A DNA stretch of 64,000 nt from Cliona cf. orientalis (GCA_963930775.1 OZ005690.1:8850225-8914224); one strand, 5' to 3'; shown: positions 50,395 to 62,001, numbered from the stretch's first letter. The notes: generated by a model not told the origin, from the sequence alone. Numbers and translations are program-made.

Positions 50395-53300
50395 TCAGTG
50401 CATAACATAACCTAAAGTATCATGTAAAAGCTTCAAGTGAGAAGGCTGCATGAGGTTGGTGTCCTCTTCTGAGCAAGATATTAGACTTGGTGAGAAGTAA
50501 GGATGCTTTTTGCGGATGCAAGCACTATTAACGTGGTAATAGGCGTTACCGATCTTGCTTGATTCAATGCCTGTACGAGGATTGATATACTTGAGTGGCT
50601 CTGTGTGTTGAATGCAAATATCATTGGGAGGGGGGAGCAGTTCATTATTAACTCCTTTTAGGTGAGGTCCTTTACAACCTGCACAAACTTTGATCCGTCC
50701 GTTGAGAAATTTGATAACAAACGGTTGAGTGTTTGATGGCCGTGAGCTGTTCTCCTTAGATGAGTAATCAGGATATGGGTGTGATTGAGCATAGGGAGAA
50801 TAGTTTGTAATATCAGCAAGGGGTGCACTACCATACGTAGAATATCCTGGATAAGGAGGGTAGAACATAGCTCCAGGGTATGGTGGTGGAGGGTAATAGC
50901 CCATTGAAGATGATGGTATGCTGTCCCAGTTCCAATTCCAATTTCCTGAAGAAGTGATAACTGTAAGAGAAGATGAGCTATTAGGGCTTGATGTGGGGAA
51001 AGAGTACTCACTACCAGATGAGCTAGAAGCAGCAACACCACTGCCAGTGTCCCCTTTGTCACGATCTGTGCTTGCATTGCTTAACAGTGGTTGACGTTGT
51101 TCGCTTGAAATAGTGTTCCGACGACATATAGCCTTCTTCTTAGGCGGCTTTCCTCCTTTTTGACCAGCCGTGCGACGTGGGAGATTCGACATTGAAAGTC
51201 TAGTAAAATTTGGAGTTGTACTGCGGTGGCCTTTTGGTGTCTTTGAAAACTGAGCATAGCTTTCAATGAAACTCTTCAACATCCGATTATCTTCAGCAGC
51301 TGCTACACTGTGAGCACAGATATACCTCTGCTTAAATCCTTCACAAGTTTCGTCACATTCGAATCTACCATCAGATGCAAATGACACAAAATGTGGTTTC
51401 TTCTGCGTTTTACTGGCAACCATACGACTCCGAGGTGGTGATCCTGGTGCCGGTAAAACTTGACCATGGCACAACACGAGTTCACCTGCTTTAGCCCAAA
51501 TCTGCCGAAGAGTTAGGAGAGGCAATCCAGTGACAGTGGCAGCTGTTTGAATGTCCACAGACAACTCAATAAGATCTTCACTTGTGGTCTTATTCAAGCG
51601 GCTGTCGCTGTTTGATGATGATTGTATGTCATCGATTGAGGCTTGTTGAAACTTCTTCTTGAAACTTTCCTTCTGCTTTTCATTCAATGCTGTAAACCAC
51701 TGACTTGGAGACACTTCAAAATGCTGATATTCTCTACAAATTCTGTATTGTCCAAGACCGATCATTGCTTTGCATACCTCTTCATCTTGCTCCTGGATAA
51801 ATTTCTTGATTTTGTTGTTGAAGACAGGCCAATCTGATTTTTTGAATCCCAAGAACTGCTTCAATGCTGAATTGATAGCCTCACTGTCGTTAGTGCAAAA
51901 TTCAGATGGCGGATCACCCAGACCAGCAGCCACTCGAACAGAATACAACATAGTCTTCTTCACTTCCTCAGAGTGGTACTTGCAGAACCATGTGTAAAAG
52001 CTTTGCTGCTTCTCAGATCGTTTTGTGCGACATTGTTCAAATTCAGCCCAGGTTTTTTCCAGTGAGACCAAATTGGAATCAAACTCAGCCTCTGACTTGG
52101 CATCAACTAAACCTTCATGAAATGTAGGCCCATCCTTCATACCAAAAATATGATCTGTGATTTTTGTAACAGCACTTTCAGGAAAACCCATATCCATTTG
52201 CAATTTTCTCCGTATATCCTGTCGCATGTGCCTGAAACACCGCAAATGAATCGCTGAGCTCATCTGCTGCTTAAAGGCTTTTATGACAGCCTCTTCACCA
52301 TCCGTACCAAACGCCAGTGCATTAGCGAGAGGAGGGCAAATTCCAACCAAAGTTGACGCGAAAAAGTGGTAGGTTTCAAACAATTTTCGTTGATGAACCA
52401 GCACAGGACCAAGCAGAATAGGATGCTGACCACTTCGAACGTCAGACACAAGCAGGTTTCGGTAAGCGATACATGTGACATTAAAATCTCCCAAGGAAAA
52501 TGTTGGATCAATAGATAGGACACAGAAATGATTGTAGTTGGTCGAGAAACGGACAAGATCAGCAAGCTGTTGATCAGTAGCTAGAATACACATTGGTTCT
52601 GGACTAGCAGTAACAACGCGAACGAACTTGTCACCTGACTCGCAGATTTTGCTTTGCTCCATTACCATGAACAGTGGATCACGTGCACTCTTGTTGCTAC
52701 AGATTGAAGTACCTGAAGTTTCGCTTCCACGACGAAGATTAGCAACTTGCTCACGATTTCGAGGCAGCATACCGAGACTAGAAGCGTTCATGATACCTCC
52801 ACTCTTTTCGTACACAGCATTCACAGCAGATTTTGGAGTATGCTTCTTGGCCTCTTCCTTTAAGGCAATTATGGTACTTGGAAGTGTGCGACAGAAAGAT
52901 TGCTTGCAGCGTTTCGAATTCCCATGGGGCTTTACTTGAACTTTGTGCTCATGGCCACTTTCAAACCAGTACTGTACGATGCAACGAGGAGGAAACTTGA
53001 TATTTCCTGCATATGATAACAAATTAGTACTTAATTACATGTACACCATCCCAGAACAAAATCCTAGTGACATTCCCAGTGGAAAATTGTCATACATGAC
53101 ATGCAGCCCATCAAATGATGACTATTGATAAGCATAAAATTATGGACACCATCCCTTCATCCATATACTCCCTACATTCGCTATACGTTACATTCACTCT
53201 AGCTCTCTAGATCTCTAATATATATTCACAACATGAATTAAGGGTGCATACACGATTAGCTCATGACCCTTCCAATCTGGGCTTCCTTATGATCACCCAC

Positions 53301-54631
53301 ACCCCTGGTAATTTGCTGGCCCCTAGTCAACGAAATTAATATTATAGATCTAATTGTATGCACAATACTTTGGAATCCTAGTCACAAGTTTATTCTACAT
53401 AATATTATATATATACACATACACAGAGTCAGTAAATACACACACATAATACTATTAGTATGCAAACATACACCCAGAACTAAGCTTCCCCATTATCAGC
53501 AGATGTACTGCTTAATTCAGTTAAGGTACATGTCACAGAGGCTATCAGTTTGTATAGTAACATTGCCAGGTGCCTCCCCCTACTCCTACAGGTGCAAAGC
53601 ACACCTGCAGGTAACACTTTAGTAGCCCAGCATTGAATAATATTATGATGGCTTTTCAGACTCATCAAGCTAGTTGAGGTGTATAATTATACACAAATGG
53701 GATGATAAGCAACTATTTATGCCATACATACAATAGTTTCACATACTGTGAAACTATTGTATGTGTGGCATACAAACACACAAACAGATGCACGCACACA
53801 TACACACACGCAAACAGATGCACGCACGCACTCACACACGCAAACAGATGCACGCACACACACACACACTCTCTCAGTGATACATACCTTCCAACTCTTC
53901 AACAAAAGCAATCATACGATGAAGATCAGAATCTGTCCCATGAACATGATACTGTCGTCGAATTTGCACTTGGCTTCCTCCTGATCCAGTTCCACTAGTA
54001 CTAGTATTGCCAACAATATGGCAAGTAGCGGGGCCAAATTTAACCATGAAGGTAAGACGTCGGGATCCTGTGCATTTCCATGAGCCGAGATCATCAGCAC
54101 GCACATCATTAGGATTCGAGAGCGAATTTAGATCAATTACAAATGAAATGTTATGCTCAACTGAGACAGGGTGAGTTGTGCTTAGTAACCCATCTGTGAA
54201 AACAGGGTCAAGGAGGATATGCACAATTTCTTCACAATTATATCCGCGCCTTGGGTGGCCATACACAGGTAGATTAATATTCCCATGGTAGTACTCCACA
54301 CTACATAATAATAATAACAATAAAAAACGCTCAGTAAACGGAGCAGCTACCATGCATATGCCGAATGGCATTTACTCACGATTCAGATGACTCTTGCTCG
54401 GAAGAATCTGAGGAAGGATTTCTTTTCCTCTTCATAGGAGTAATTGTAGACAAGCAAGTGCTGCGAAGGAAGAAAATCGTAGACTTAGTATTAAAACAAT
54501 TTAGTTATTAATTTTTTTATCCTTACGGCAAAAATAATTTACCTAGAATCGGAGAGCAGTACCACGGAGTCATCATCGGACTCTGTACTCAATGTAAGAT
54601 CGATCACCGAACACTCAGAGTCACTCTCCAT
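50395..54631 (-). CDS. MULE transposase with SUMO-interacting motifs, four exons
   Basis: Exons 54631-54543, 54460-54380, 54300-53888 and 53006-50395 join in phase to 1064 residues. The start ATG precedes MESDSECSVIDLTLSTESDD, a classic SUMO-interacting motif. A second candidate, DSVVLLSDS, follows. A basic patch (MKRKR) and an N-terminal region come next. The MULE catalytic domain has D at about 361 (LSIDPTFSLGDF), D at about 430 (FGTDGEEA), RCFRH at about 450 and a likely third acid E at about 570 (TNDSEAINS). A SWIM zinc finger (FECDETC, ICAH) spans about 745-760. A Pro/Tyr/Ser-rich tract (YYPPPPYPG) precedes a Cys/His module (CAGC, CIQH, YYHVNSAC). No frameshift or stop is seen. Introns are 82, 79 and 881 bases. 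It should cut and rejoin DNA at the TIRs in the nucleus. Confidence 0.93.
53718..53772. repeat. Near-perfect hairpin in transposase intron 3
   Basis: TATGCCATACATACAATAGT is inverted after TTTCACATACTG with one or two mismatches, giving a stem of about 25 bp. It sits within intron 3, about 115-170 bases past the donor. Confidence 0.8.
53773..53868 (+). repeat. Minisatellite in transposase intron 3
   Basis: Three copies of a unit of about 32-34 bases containing AAACAGATGCACGCAC in a CA-rich context. Confidence 0.85.
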
Positions 54632-54809
54632 GTTCAGCAGCGTCGAGGGTAGTCGCTCAGAGATCGGACACGAGGAAAATGAACACCACAAATGGCGCGC
54701 AATGCGTGCTGTTGCGGTCAAACGGGATTTCACCGTACTCAATGCGCATGCTCACACCGAGTCCGCAGTCCGCAAGTCCATGATTCCAGTCCACGCTTTA
54801 CATTAGGCC

Positions 54810-54818
54810 TAGATCTGC
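54810..54818 (+). repeat. Target site duplication, right
   Basis: TAGATCTGC, identical to 49925-49933. Confidence 0.95.
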
Positions 54819-54863
54819 ACCTGATCAGGTACTACATAAGGTTTCTGTGCACATTCACATATT

Positions 54864-54902
<39 letters not shown>

Positions 54903-55381
54903 CAACACCTCTTATCTGGGTGGGAGTCTGTATTGGACTACTGGACACACCTGTGTGAGTGGGCAGGCATGCACACACACACACACATACACACTGGCCC
55001 TTTCTCTCTATACATGTATCTTAATAATTCCATGTGTGCAGCAGGAAAGGGGGTTGAGACCTACTAAAAGAGAGAGAGGGAGAGAGAGAGAGAGAAAGAG
55101 AAAGAGAGAAAGAGAGAAGTAAATATAATCCCAATTCTTGCAAGCACTAGCCTGCAAATAATACCCCTTTTCGCTGATCAGGTACTACATAAGGTTTCTG
55201 TGCACATGCATTCACACACACTGCAATCTCATATCAACACCTCTGATACCAGCAAATGAAACAAAATTCACACACACACACAAACTCTTTCTCTCTCTCC
55301 CCCCCCCCCCCCATTCTCTCTCCCCGCCCCCCCCCCCCCCCCGCCCCCCCCCCCCCATCTCTCTCTATATCTCTCTCTCTA

Positions 55382-55438
<57 letters not shown>

Positions 55439-55500
55439 TACACAAACGCACATATCAACTCAGAGATGCACAGATATACATAGATGTGCCTTAGAATAGC
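54819..55500 (+). repeat. Array sequence continuing after the MULE
   Basis: Starts ACCTGATCAGGTACTACATA as in 47560. It includes another copy of that stretch at about 55178 and a partial array unit with long C runs (55300-55355), (CT)n and (CA)n. Confidence 0.85.
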
Positions 55501-55573
55501 AACTCACTAGGAATAAAGTAATTGGTTTTAATTTATTGCCAAAGTTACATGCTATACTGTATACTAAATAATA

Positions 55574-55709
55574 GTTAGACACTGTTTAGGAGGTTTCTAT
55601 GTGATTTAGAAGACCGAAGGGCTCTGTGTAGAATCCCGAGCGAAGCGAGGGTTCTACTGAGCCCTGAGGTCTTCTAAATCACGTAGAAACCGACTAAACA
55701 GTGTCTAAC
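55574..55709. mobile_element. Palindromic MITE, GTTAGACACTGTTTAG family, copy 3
   Basis: Nearly identical to 14952-15088, including the loop CCCGAGCGAAGCGAGGG. Confidence 0.78.
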
Positions 55710-56985
55710 TACTTTAGATCCTAGCAACAATGCCCAATAGCTTTGTATATAAACAACTGCCTAGCAACAAACTAGCCATAGGCAAACAAAATTTACCAGG
55801 TTTTTTATGGAGCTTACAAGTTTTTTTATGGGGCTTACAAGGTTTTTTATGAAGGATAGATACTGCAGTTCAACCAATCAGATCACTGTATTTGTTACAA
55901 GTAGGATCTAAAAGCATGTAGTGAGCATTGGGTAGTACCTCTAGAGAGCTCTAATTTAGTTTTGCCCCTTCCTCCCTCCCCATAATGCAGCCCCCAGAAT
56001 TATCCTTAAGGCGTAATGGGAAAGCCAAGTCAAAGCTTTAACACTCCTCCTACTTCAAGATCACAGGAAATTGTTCCCTTAAATTTATGTGCTTCAAGAG
56101 AATACTGCCACAGCTGATCACTGTTAACTACCACAGAATTAGCAAGATGTAAAGTAAACTGAAGCATAAGCTACTCTGAAGCCCAATCAGAAATCAAGAC
56201 TAGTGTGACCAATACTATCAACAGAAACTTAAGGCCCTACTCAAAAGTGAAGCATTGAAAAGCTAGGAGTGTGGCTAAATATTACACATAATGTAGAGTA
56301 GCTTACGTCATCGTAGTGGGACTTAAGACATAGCAATCCTGTGGTTCAATCGCCAGTCACTGCTGATGTGACATTTCTGTGAGTATGAATGCGTGTATTA
56401 ACACTATACGAGCATTTTAGCCTGAGGTTATTGTTGTAGATTTGTGTAAATGCTTACAATGTCATCATGTGCATCCCTGATGGCGGTCAGTGTGGGAACA
56501 CCAATCAGCGGGAGAGCAGTGGAGAAGACATTCACAGAGGAAGGAGTCAGAATAGCCTATCAAAAGGTACACAATATTATCAGGGGTTCCCGAAGCTTAC
56601 AAAATCTTGTAGCTATTTTCCAGTGCTGATCTCAAGGTTGTATAGGAAACAATTGCAATCAATCCAGGGACTAGTAGCCAAAGTGAAGGGTACACTAGCA
56701 AATGGCTAATATTTGGCTAGTTCATAAGGAACGTAATTACATAATATGGCACAGCACCACATGTGCCATGCCAGATCAGCAGATTAAGTACATGCAAAGA
56801 AGGGCTAAGGCAAGAAGCGTACTTGATGAGTCAGCCAAGTTTAGGAACTATCGCTCACGCTACACACTAGTCATTTTGAAAAGAAGCTATCGCTGTCTCT
56901 TAAATTCTCATGTTTATATCGAGCGATCGACGACCTTTACCAGAAAAATGCACACTTTTTAAAATTGCATTGCATTAGATTAACT
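55710..56985. other. No gene seen
   Basis: Three GTTTTTTATGG(A/G)GCTTACAA-like units lie at about 55799-55850. Open frames at 56467-56709 and 56702-56962 show no domain or splice support. Confidence 0.5.
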
Positions 56986-57054
56986 ATGGTGTGTTGAAAT
57001 CGACATAAAGAGCCTAACGGCACCTTGTTTTCAACATATAAACAAGGTATGTAG

Positions 57055-57698
57055 TAGCCTCATCCCCAGGCTCTCTTAGGGGAGGGGAAAAGAGAGCCTG
57101 GTAACGACTGCATGCGCATGCACCAAAATCTCCGTATACTATCCGTGGACTACTTGATCGTATACTCATGGGTGTAGATAACTTTTACGTAGTGGGGGGG
57201 CTTGTGTTGCCACGCCCAATTTTGTGACCACTCCTACTTATTATTAGATTATCTAATATCACCCTAGCAGTGTTATTATAAATATAAATTAAGTGGCTCG
57301 TCCTTTTTTTTGCGAAAATTAAAGTATTATACCAAGGGCTTATCTAGCCGTGGCTTGATAAGCCCTTAATTGTACATAGTTTATGGTGAAAAATCTGGGG
57401 GGGCTTCAGCCCCCCCCCCCCCCCCCCCCCCATTATCTACACCCTTGATATTACTACCAGTCAAGCTCAAAAGTCGCCCAAGCACTCGAAAAGTATCTTG
57501 CTATCGGCTAGTGGTGGTGTCTAGGAGGCTTAAATGAGGTACGTAAATCACTCAAACGTTGGTTTTTGTCCCCTCGAAAGGCCGTTTAGCTGTGAAAACT
57601 GCCTTTCCATGTTTTGTTGGTAAGGGTTCGCGCATGCGCATGCAGTCGTTACCAGGTTCTCTTTTCCCCTCCCCCAAGAGAGCCTGGGGACGAGGCTA
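57055..57698. mobile_element. 644-bp TIR element with 9-bp target duplication
   Basis: TIRs of about 65 bp start TAGCCTCATCCCCAGGCTCT and are inverted at the right (57634-57698). GGTATGTAG flanks both sides (57046-57054, 57699-57707). The target is a dispersed R1 repeat, whose intact form reads GAGGTATGTAG. The length of duplication suggests Mutator-like movement. No transposase inside. Confidence 0.85.
57170..57443. mobile_element. Nested TIR element, GGGTGTAGATAA ends
   Basis: GGGTGTAGATAA at the left is inverted as TTATCTACACCC at the right, inside the 644-bp element. It holds G and C runs next to the ends and a foldback AAGGGCTTATC. No clear target duplication. Confidence 0.6.
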
Positions 57699-58316
57699 GG
57701 TATGTAGCTGCTAGTATGGTAATAGACAGACAGAAAGATACAAACACACGGAACAACTACCATAACCCTACAATGAGGGGACCACATTGATTGGAATAGA
57801 ACACATCCCAGAGTTATATGCCTCCGCTCTGGTGAGCAGCGGACAAGTTGCTCCCAGATTCTTTTCTATTCTCTCTTCTTTATTCAAATCAAAACACACA
57901 CACACACACGTACACACACACACACACACGTACAATGTGGGGACTTCCAATTATAAAACACGTCCACACATCCAAAGAAATAACATTATCGTAGACTTAC
58001 AATCCATCTAGTACTAGTAGTGTGGATGATTTCGGGTAGCAGACCCAAACAAAAGCCTGTCGTAATGCTGTGGACACGTACAAGGAGCCTCCAGAGCCAG
58101 GTGATCACGGATTCTAGTTAGAGCGCATTTCAACCCGCTGAGTCAGCAAATTGGGGACTCTGATCCGATTGGCCGGCCGGCCTAGCGCTTGGCGCGCGCG
58201 GCTCCAATTGGCCAAAGACGAAGAGGAGCGTGGAAGCCAGGAGGAGGAGAAACCAGAAGAAGAGAGAGAAGGCCGGGTCCAGGGAGGATTCCTCTCAACG
58301 GTCACATCTTCTGCCA

Positions 58317-58964
58317 ATGCCATACTTAGAACATGACGAGTCCTATAAGTACAGATGCCTTGCTCTCGATTGCGAGATGGTCGTGGTTGAGGCGAGCGTC
58401 AGTTCGGATAGGACCCGTCTTGCTTCGGTAGGTATCGTGGACATCAACGGTGTCCCCCTGTATGAGGTGTACGTACCTCCTCCTGGAGGTTGTCGCCTCA
58501 ACAGTAGGTCTAGGAAGTACTGCCCTGTAACTGATCAGCAGTTTGCTATCGCCAGAGGCTGTAATGGTACAGACTTTGAGCATGTTCGTAGTCACGTGTT
58601 GGGACTTCTTCTTAGGTGTAAATTTGTCATAGGTCATGCCATTAGAAATGATCTCACATGCCTGAGAATCAGCGAGGGGGTAGATCTGCCTAATCAGGTA
58701 ATCATAGATATACAAAAGCATTATAAGCAAAGGGCGCGTGAGCGTGACTTTAGAGTACGGGGATTCCATCTTCCTCCCCTTAGTGAGCCTAGCCATGATT
58801 ATAGCCTTAAAACGCTAGCACAGCATCTACTGCATGAAGAAGTCCAACAGGGTGCTCATAGCGCGATAGAAGATGCACGAACTACTATGAAGCTTTACGC
58901 GTTAGATCAGTTTAAGATTGAAGAGCCTGAACGTCTGCGTAATATAGAGTGGTGGGGAGAGTAA
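58317..58964 (+). CDS. DEDDh 3'-5' exonuclease, REXO4/ISG20-like, intronless
   Basis: From ATG at 58317 the product is 215 residues. The frame is open upstream to a stop at 58161 but without another ATG, so a spliced or non-ATG extension with a basic stretch (ARRRRNQKKREK) cannot be excluded. Exo I is ALDCEMV (catalytic D and E), Exo II is VIGHAIRNDLTCL (D) and Exo III is HSAIEDARTTMKLY (H and D). All five DEDDh residues are present. Relatives trim RNA ends in the nucleus or nucleolus during rRNA processing (REXO4) or degrade foreign RNA (ISG20). Which branch this belongs to is not resolved. The C-terminus is NIEWWGE. Confidence 0.9.
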   Translation: MPYLEHDESYKYRCLALDCEMVVVEASVSSDRTRLASVGIVDINGVPLYEVYVPPPGGCRLNSRSRKYCPVTDQQFAIARGCNGTDFEHVRSHVLGLLLRCKFVIGHAIRNDLTCLRISEGVDLPNQVIIDIQKHYKQRARERDFRVRGFHLPPLSEPSHDYSLKTLAQHLLHEEVQQGAHSAIEDARTTMKLYALDQFKIEEPERLRNIEWWGE

Positions 58965-60838
58965 GGGACTTAGGACTAGTGGGGTTGCGTGGGTTTGGGT
59001 CACGACCTGCGTAGTTGCATGCGAGAAGTCTGTATCCTCACAGCTCCTGGCGTTGCATTCTGTTTGTCCGAGTAGGCCGAGGCAGAGATGTGTGGAATGT
59101 GATTCCTAGGACTTGGTCATTTCTCTTTATTCTGTTTCTCTTTATCCTGGAAGGTAAGTTGTTCTGTTTCTCTTTACTCTGGAAGGTAAGTTGTCTTTTT
59201 TTGGGCCTCCACTGCATCTCAACGTCCACGTCGTGAGGCCTGGGAGTGTATTGCACATGCAGGGGTTCCTACACACTAGCCAAAGTAACTGTTTGTCTTC
59301 ACTTTGCTCGCTATGTTTTGCTTATAAGCCGCCTAGGAACCCCGGAACGTGTGATGCACTGCCAATGGAGATGCTACAGTATAGCAGGAAACTTTTGTGA
59401 ATTTTGAGGTTCGAGAGCCGTCCGCGCAAGTTTTCTCCACAAGTTTGGGACGCTCGTGTATGGTTTCAAGCAATCCGTGAAATTCTCACTGGATTTTTAA
59501 AAGTTTTCCGCTACATATTAAAATTTCTGTTTCTATTCATAGGTACACCCTTCTGACTTGTTTGTAACCTGTATTATTATATTTAAGGTTCCTTTCCGGA
59601 CATCACTTATTTTTAGGCGATGCCTATTCAATTGGTACATGTTTCCACATTCAATGTTGCAATGCCATTGATCGCAAACTAAGCTGTCTCTTACCTACTG
59701 CTTTAATGTTCAAGTTCTGGAGCTAGAGACGACCATCTGATGGCTACAGTACCAGCAACTCGAGAATGATTCAAAAAGAAAATGAAAGTAGAACCTTTTT
59801 TTTGTTTCAGCTGCTGATATTCCCTGCCACTAAATAGTATCGGTTAGTGTTGGCGCTTTTGCTCTGATTAAACTTCCAGAACTGTTCTAATTGCAGCTCT
59901 TAGGTGCCCTTTGACATGCTCACGAATTTTTTGGTTCCAATTAAAGGTGCATTTGTGATCTGCTTTAAGCACAGCCTATAATATTAGAAAGTATATAGTA
60001 CTTGTTGGTAGCCCTTAATATAGCATCACAAGCTTTAAATTTTGTCACTTTATTCACTTTCTCTGTACATAACATTGTCACCGGGGATTATGATGTGGTG
60101 TTTTTTCTCTTCACACACACGCACACCAGGTATAAACCAGAGGAGGTAGGACACGGTCACATGCAAGCCAAAATTACCTTGTCAGCAATTTGGACCTGCA
60201 GTTTGCCGACGTTGGAAGTATTCGTCTAAAAACGCAGGACTGACCAATCCAGCCTATTGGAACCGTAAGCCACCTAACTAAATCCTCTTTACTAGACAAC
60301 TGTGTGCTAAATCCCTACCGTTCGGAGTGAGCATAAAGTTTAGTCCACCATGCTCTTCATATCTGAATGATACCCCCTTAACAATATAGTCACCAGTGAT
60401 TTTGATGTATCTATCTGGATGACAATATTTTCTCTCTTGCCTCCTCTCCCCACATCCCCCTTCCCCCCCCCCCCCCCCCCCCCACACACACACACAGGCT
60501 CATTTTCCCTACCCTTTTAACAGCGGCATTATTAGTTTTTCCCTACCCTCTGAACAGTTGCATTATCATTTTTGACAAGGTGTTGCTAAAGGGAAAGAAA
60601 AACATTCAGGCCAATAATAGGTTTAGTGGTATGCAATTATTTGATACTTGAATTTACCCTGAAGAGCTGCAATAACAGCGAAACAGAACATATGTTCTGT
60701 CGGTGGTTCCCTACATGAAATTTTTAACTAGCTAACAGCTTTTCTGTGCTATTGCAAATTACCAGAGAGTGAGAGAGAGATGGGCAAGTAAGGAGGGAAG
60801 CCCAGCCTCTTTAATGATGAGGTGGAACTGTTTGCTAG
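58965..60838. other. Gene-free stretch after the exonuclease gene
   Basis: Contains a tandem duplication at 59130-59193 and a C run of about 17 with a CA tract at about 60465-60496. Some open stretches (60119-60229) lack support. Confidence 0.5.
59130..59193 (+). repeat. 2 x 32-bp tandem repeat, each with a splice donor word
   Basis: TTCTGTTTCTCTTTA(T/A)(C/T)CTGG then AAGGTAAGTTG occurs twice. GGAAGGTAAGT is a strong 5' splice-site match in each copy. Confidence 0.8.
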
Positions 60839-61075
60839 CAGGGTTTCATCCAATTGGGGAGGAGGGGGGGGCCCAGGGGGGAAGCTTCCCCTCCAAACTC
60901 CCTCACTTCCCCCCCCCCTTAAAAATTAATATTATCACAGTAAATCAACATCACTAGCATTTGAAAATTATCTGAAACAAGAATTAGAGAAATTCTCCTA
61001 AAATATGTCCCAAGGAACACACCCACTCATTTATCACGCTTCCACCCCAAATTTTTGTCACTGGATGAAACCCTG
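60839..61075. mobile_element. 237-bp TIR element with GCTAG target duplication
   Basis: CAGGGTTTCATCCA at the left is inverted as TGGATGAAACCCTG at the right. GCTAG lies at 60834-60838 and 61076-61080. The end shares CAGGGTTTCAT with the larger family at 5862, 18238 and 43775, so these are probably related. Non-coding. Confidence 0.85.
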
Positions 61076-61315
61076 GCTAGGTGTGGTTGATAGATCAATT
61101 TGATCTACGTACCACGTACCGTGTCTGCAGAGCAATTCATGCAAGCCTAGTGCCATAAAAAGTGAAATATACGCGACATTGCACACTATGTGTCGTGGCT
61201 GGAGTGAGTTGGCACCATAGGACCTGTACATGTAGATGCATACTATTAACATGTACATGCATGTGTATATTTGCTCTGTCTATCTCTTTTTAATGTCATA
61301 ACTGTTTCCCCTCAG

Positions 61316-61583
61316 GGTACGTGTCTGTCTCTGCTCAACAATCTACTACTGAGTGAAGGTGCAGTGATTTGGCATTGTATACTACTGGACTTATACTGCA
61401 TTCAGTGGCAACTGGTCGACGGTTATGATGGTGACGTCTTGCAACTGGCCTATGCCTCCTGTACTGATGTGTGTGCATTAGGTAATGAGGCCTTTTGTAT
61501 TCACAGTATGCAGGGTGGCTTCTTCAATCTTCAGCAGCAGTGTATATACCAACCTCCATCTTATCAGCCATCGATGTTATTTG
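61316..61583 (+). CDS. Possible internal exon, unassigned
   Basis: Acceptor TTTCCCCTCAG and donor GTATGT bound an open frame of about 89 codons containing WQLVDGYDGDVLQLAYASC. I do not recognise it and it does not look like CNOT1. It could belong to a separate gene or be chance. Confidence 0.35.
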
Positions 61584-62001
61584 GTATGTAGGTTGACCTT
61601 TACCAAACACTTTCAACCTTCTGGGCGACCAGAGTAGGTTTTTTTTTAGCTATCAATGGTCGCCTCTTTTAAGGTCAAATGTCATGATTTCAGCCTCACC
61701 CCTGTCAATTGCACATGCATATTCCAACCCAGCCCCTCTCCTGTACATGTCTATCTGTGCATTCGTCCACTCTTCACTTAAACACTGCAAATTAAGTAAA
61801 CCTTTTGTTTGTGTGTAGAACAGCCACAGAGCACAAGATGGGGATTCACGCATTCCATATCCATAGTGGTAATAGCATGTTAATAATCTCAGCCGATACT
61901 TGTAACCCAAATTTTAATTTATCAACTAAGACATGTATACAGAGGACTGATCTAACATACTATGCAAGACTGTTCAGTAACTTTTCTAGGCTGAAGAGTA
62001 A

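Larger units (their letters stand above)
49934..54809 (-). mobile_element. Complete Mutator-like transposon (MULE), 4.9 kb
   Basis: The TIRs begin GGCCTAATGTAAA on both ends, followed by diverged but alignable stretches with repeated GGACT words. A perfect 9-bp target duplication (TAGATCTGC) flanks the element. Nine-base duplications are diagnostic of Mutator. It carries one four-exon transposase gene on the minus strand. The host sequence resumes after the right duplication exactly as in the empty site at 47551-47600. All parts expected of an autonomous element are present. Confidence 0.95.

Noticed and set aside
50658..51485. Additional minus-strand frames inside the transposase exon
   Set aside because: They are shadows of the main transposase frame.
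58326..58796. 156-residue minus-strand frame over the exonuclease gene
   Set aside because: Antisense shadow of the DEDDh exonuclease, which has all catalytic motifs.
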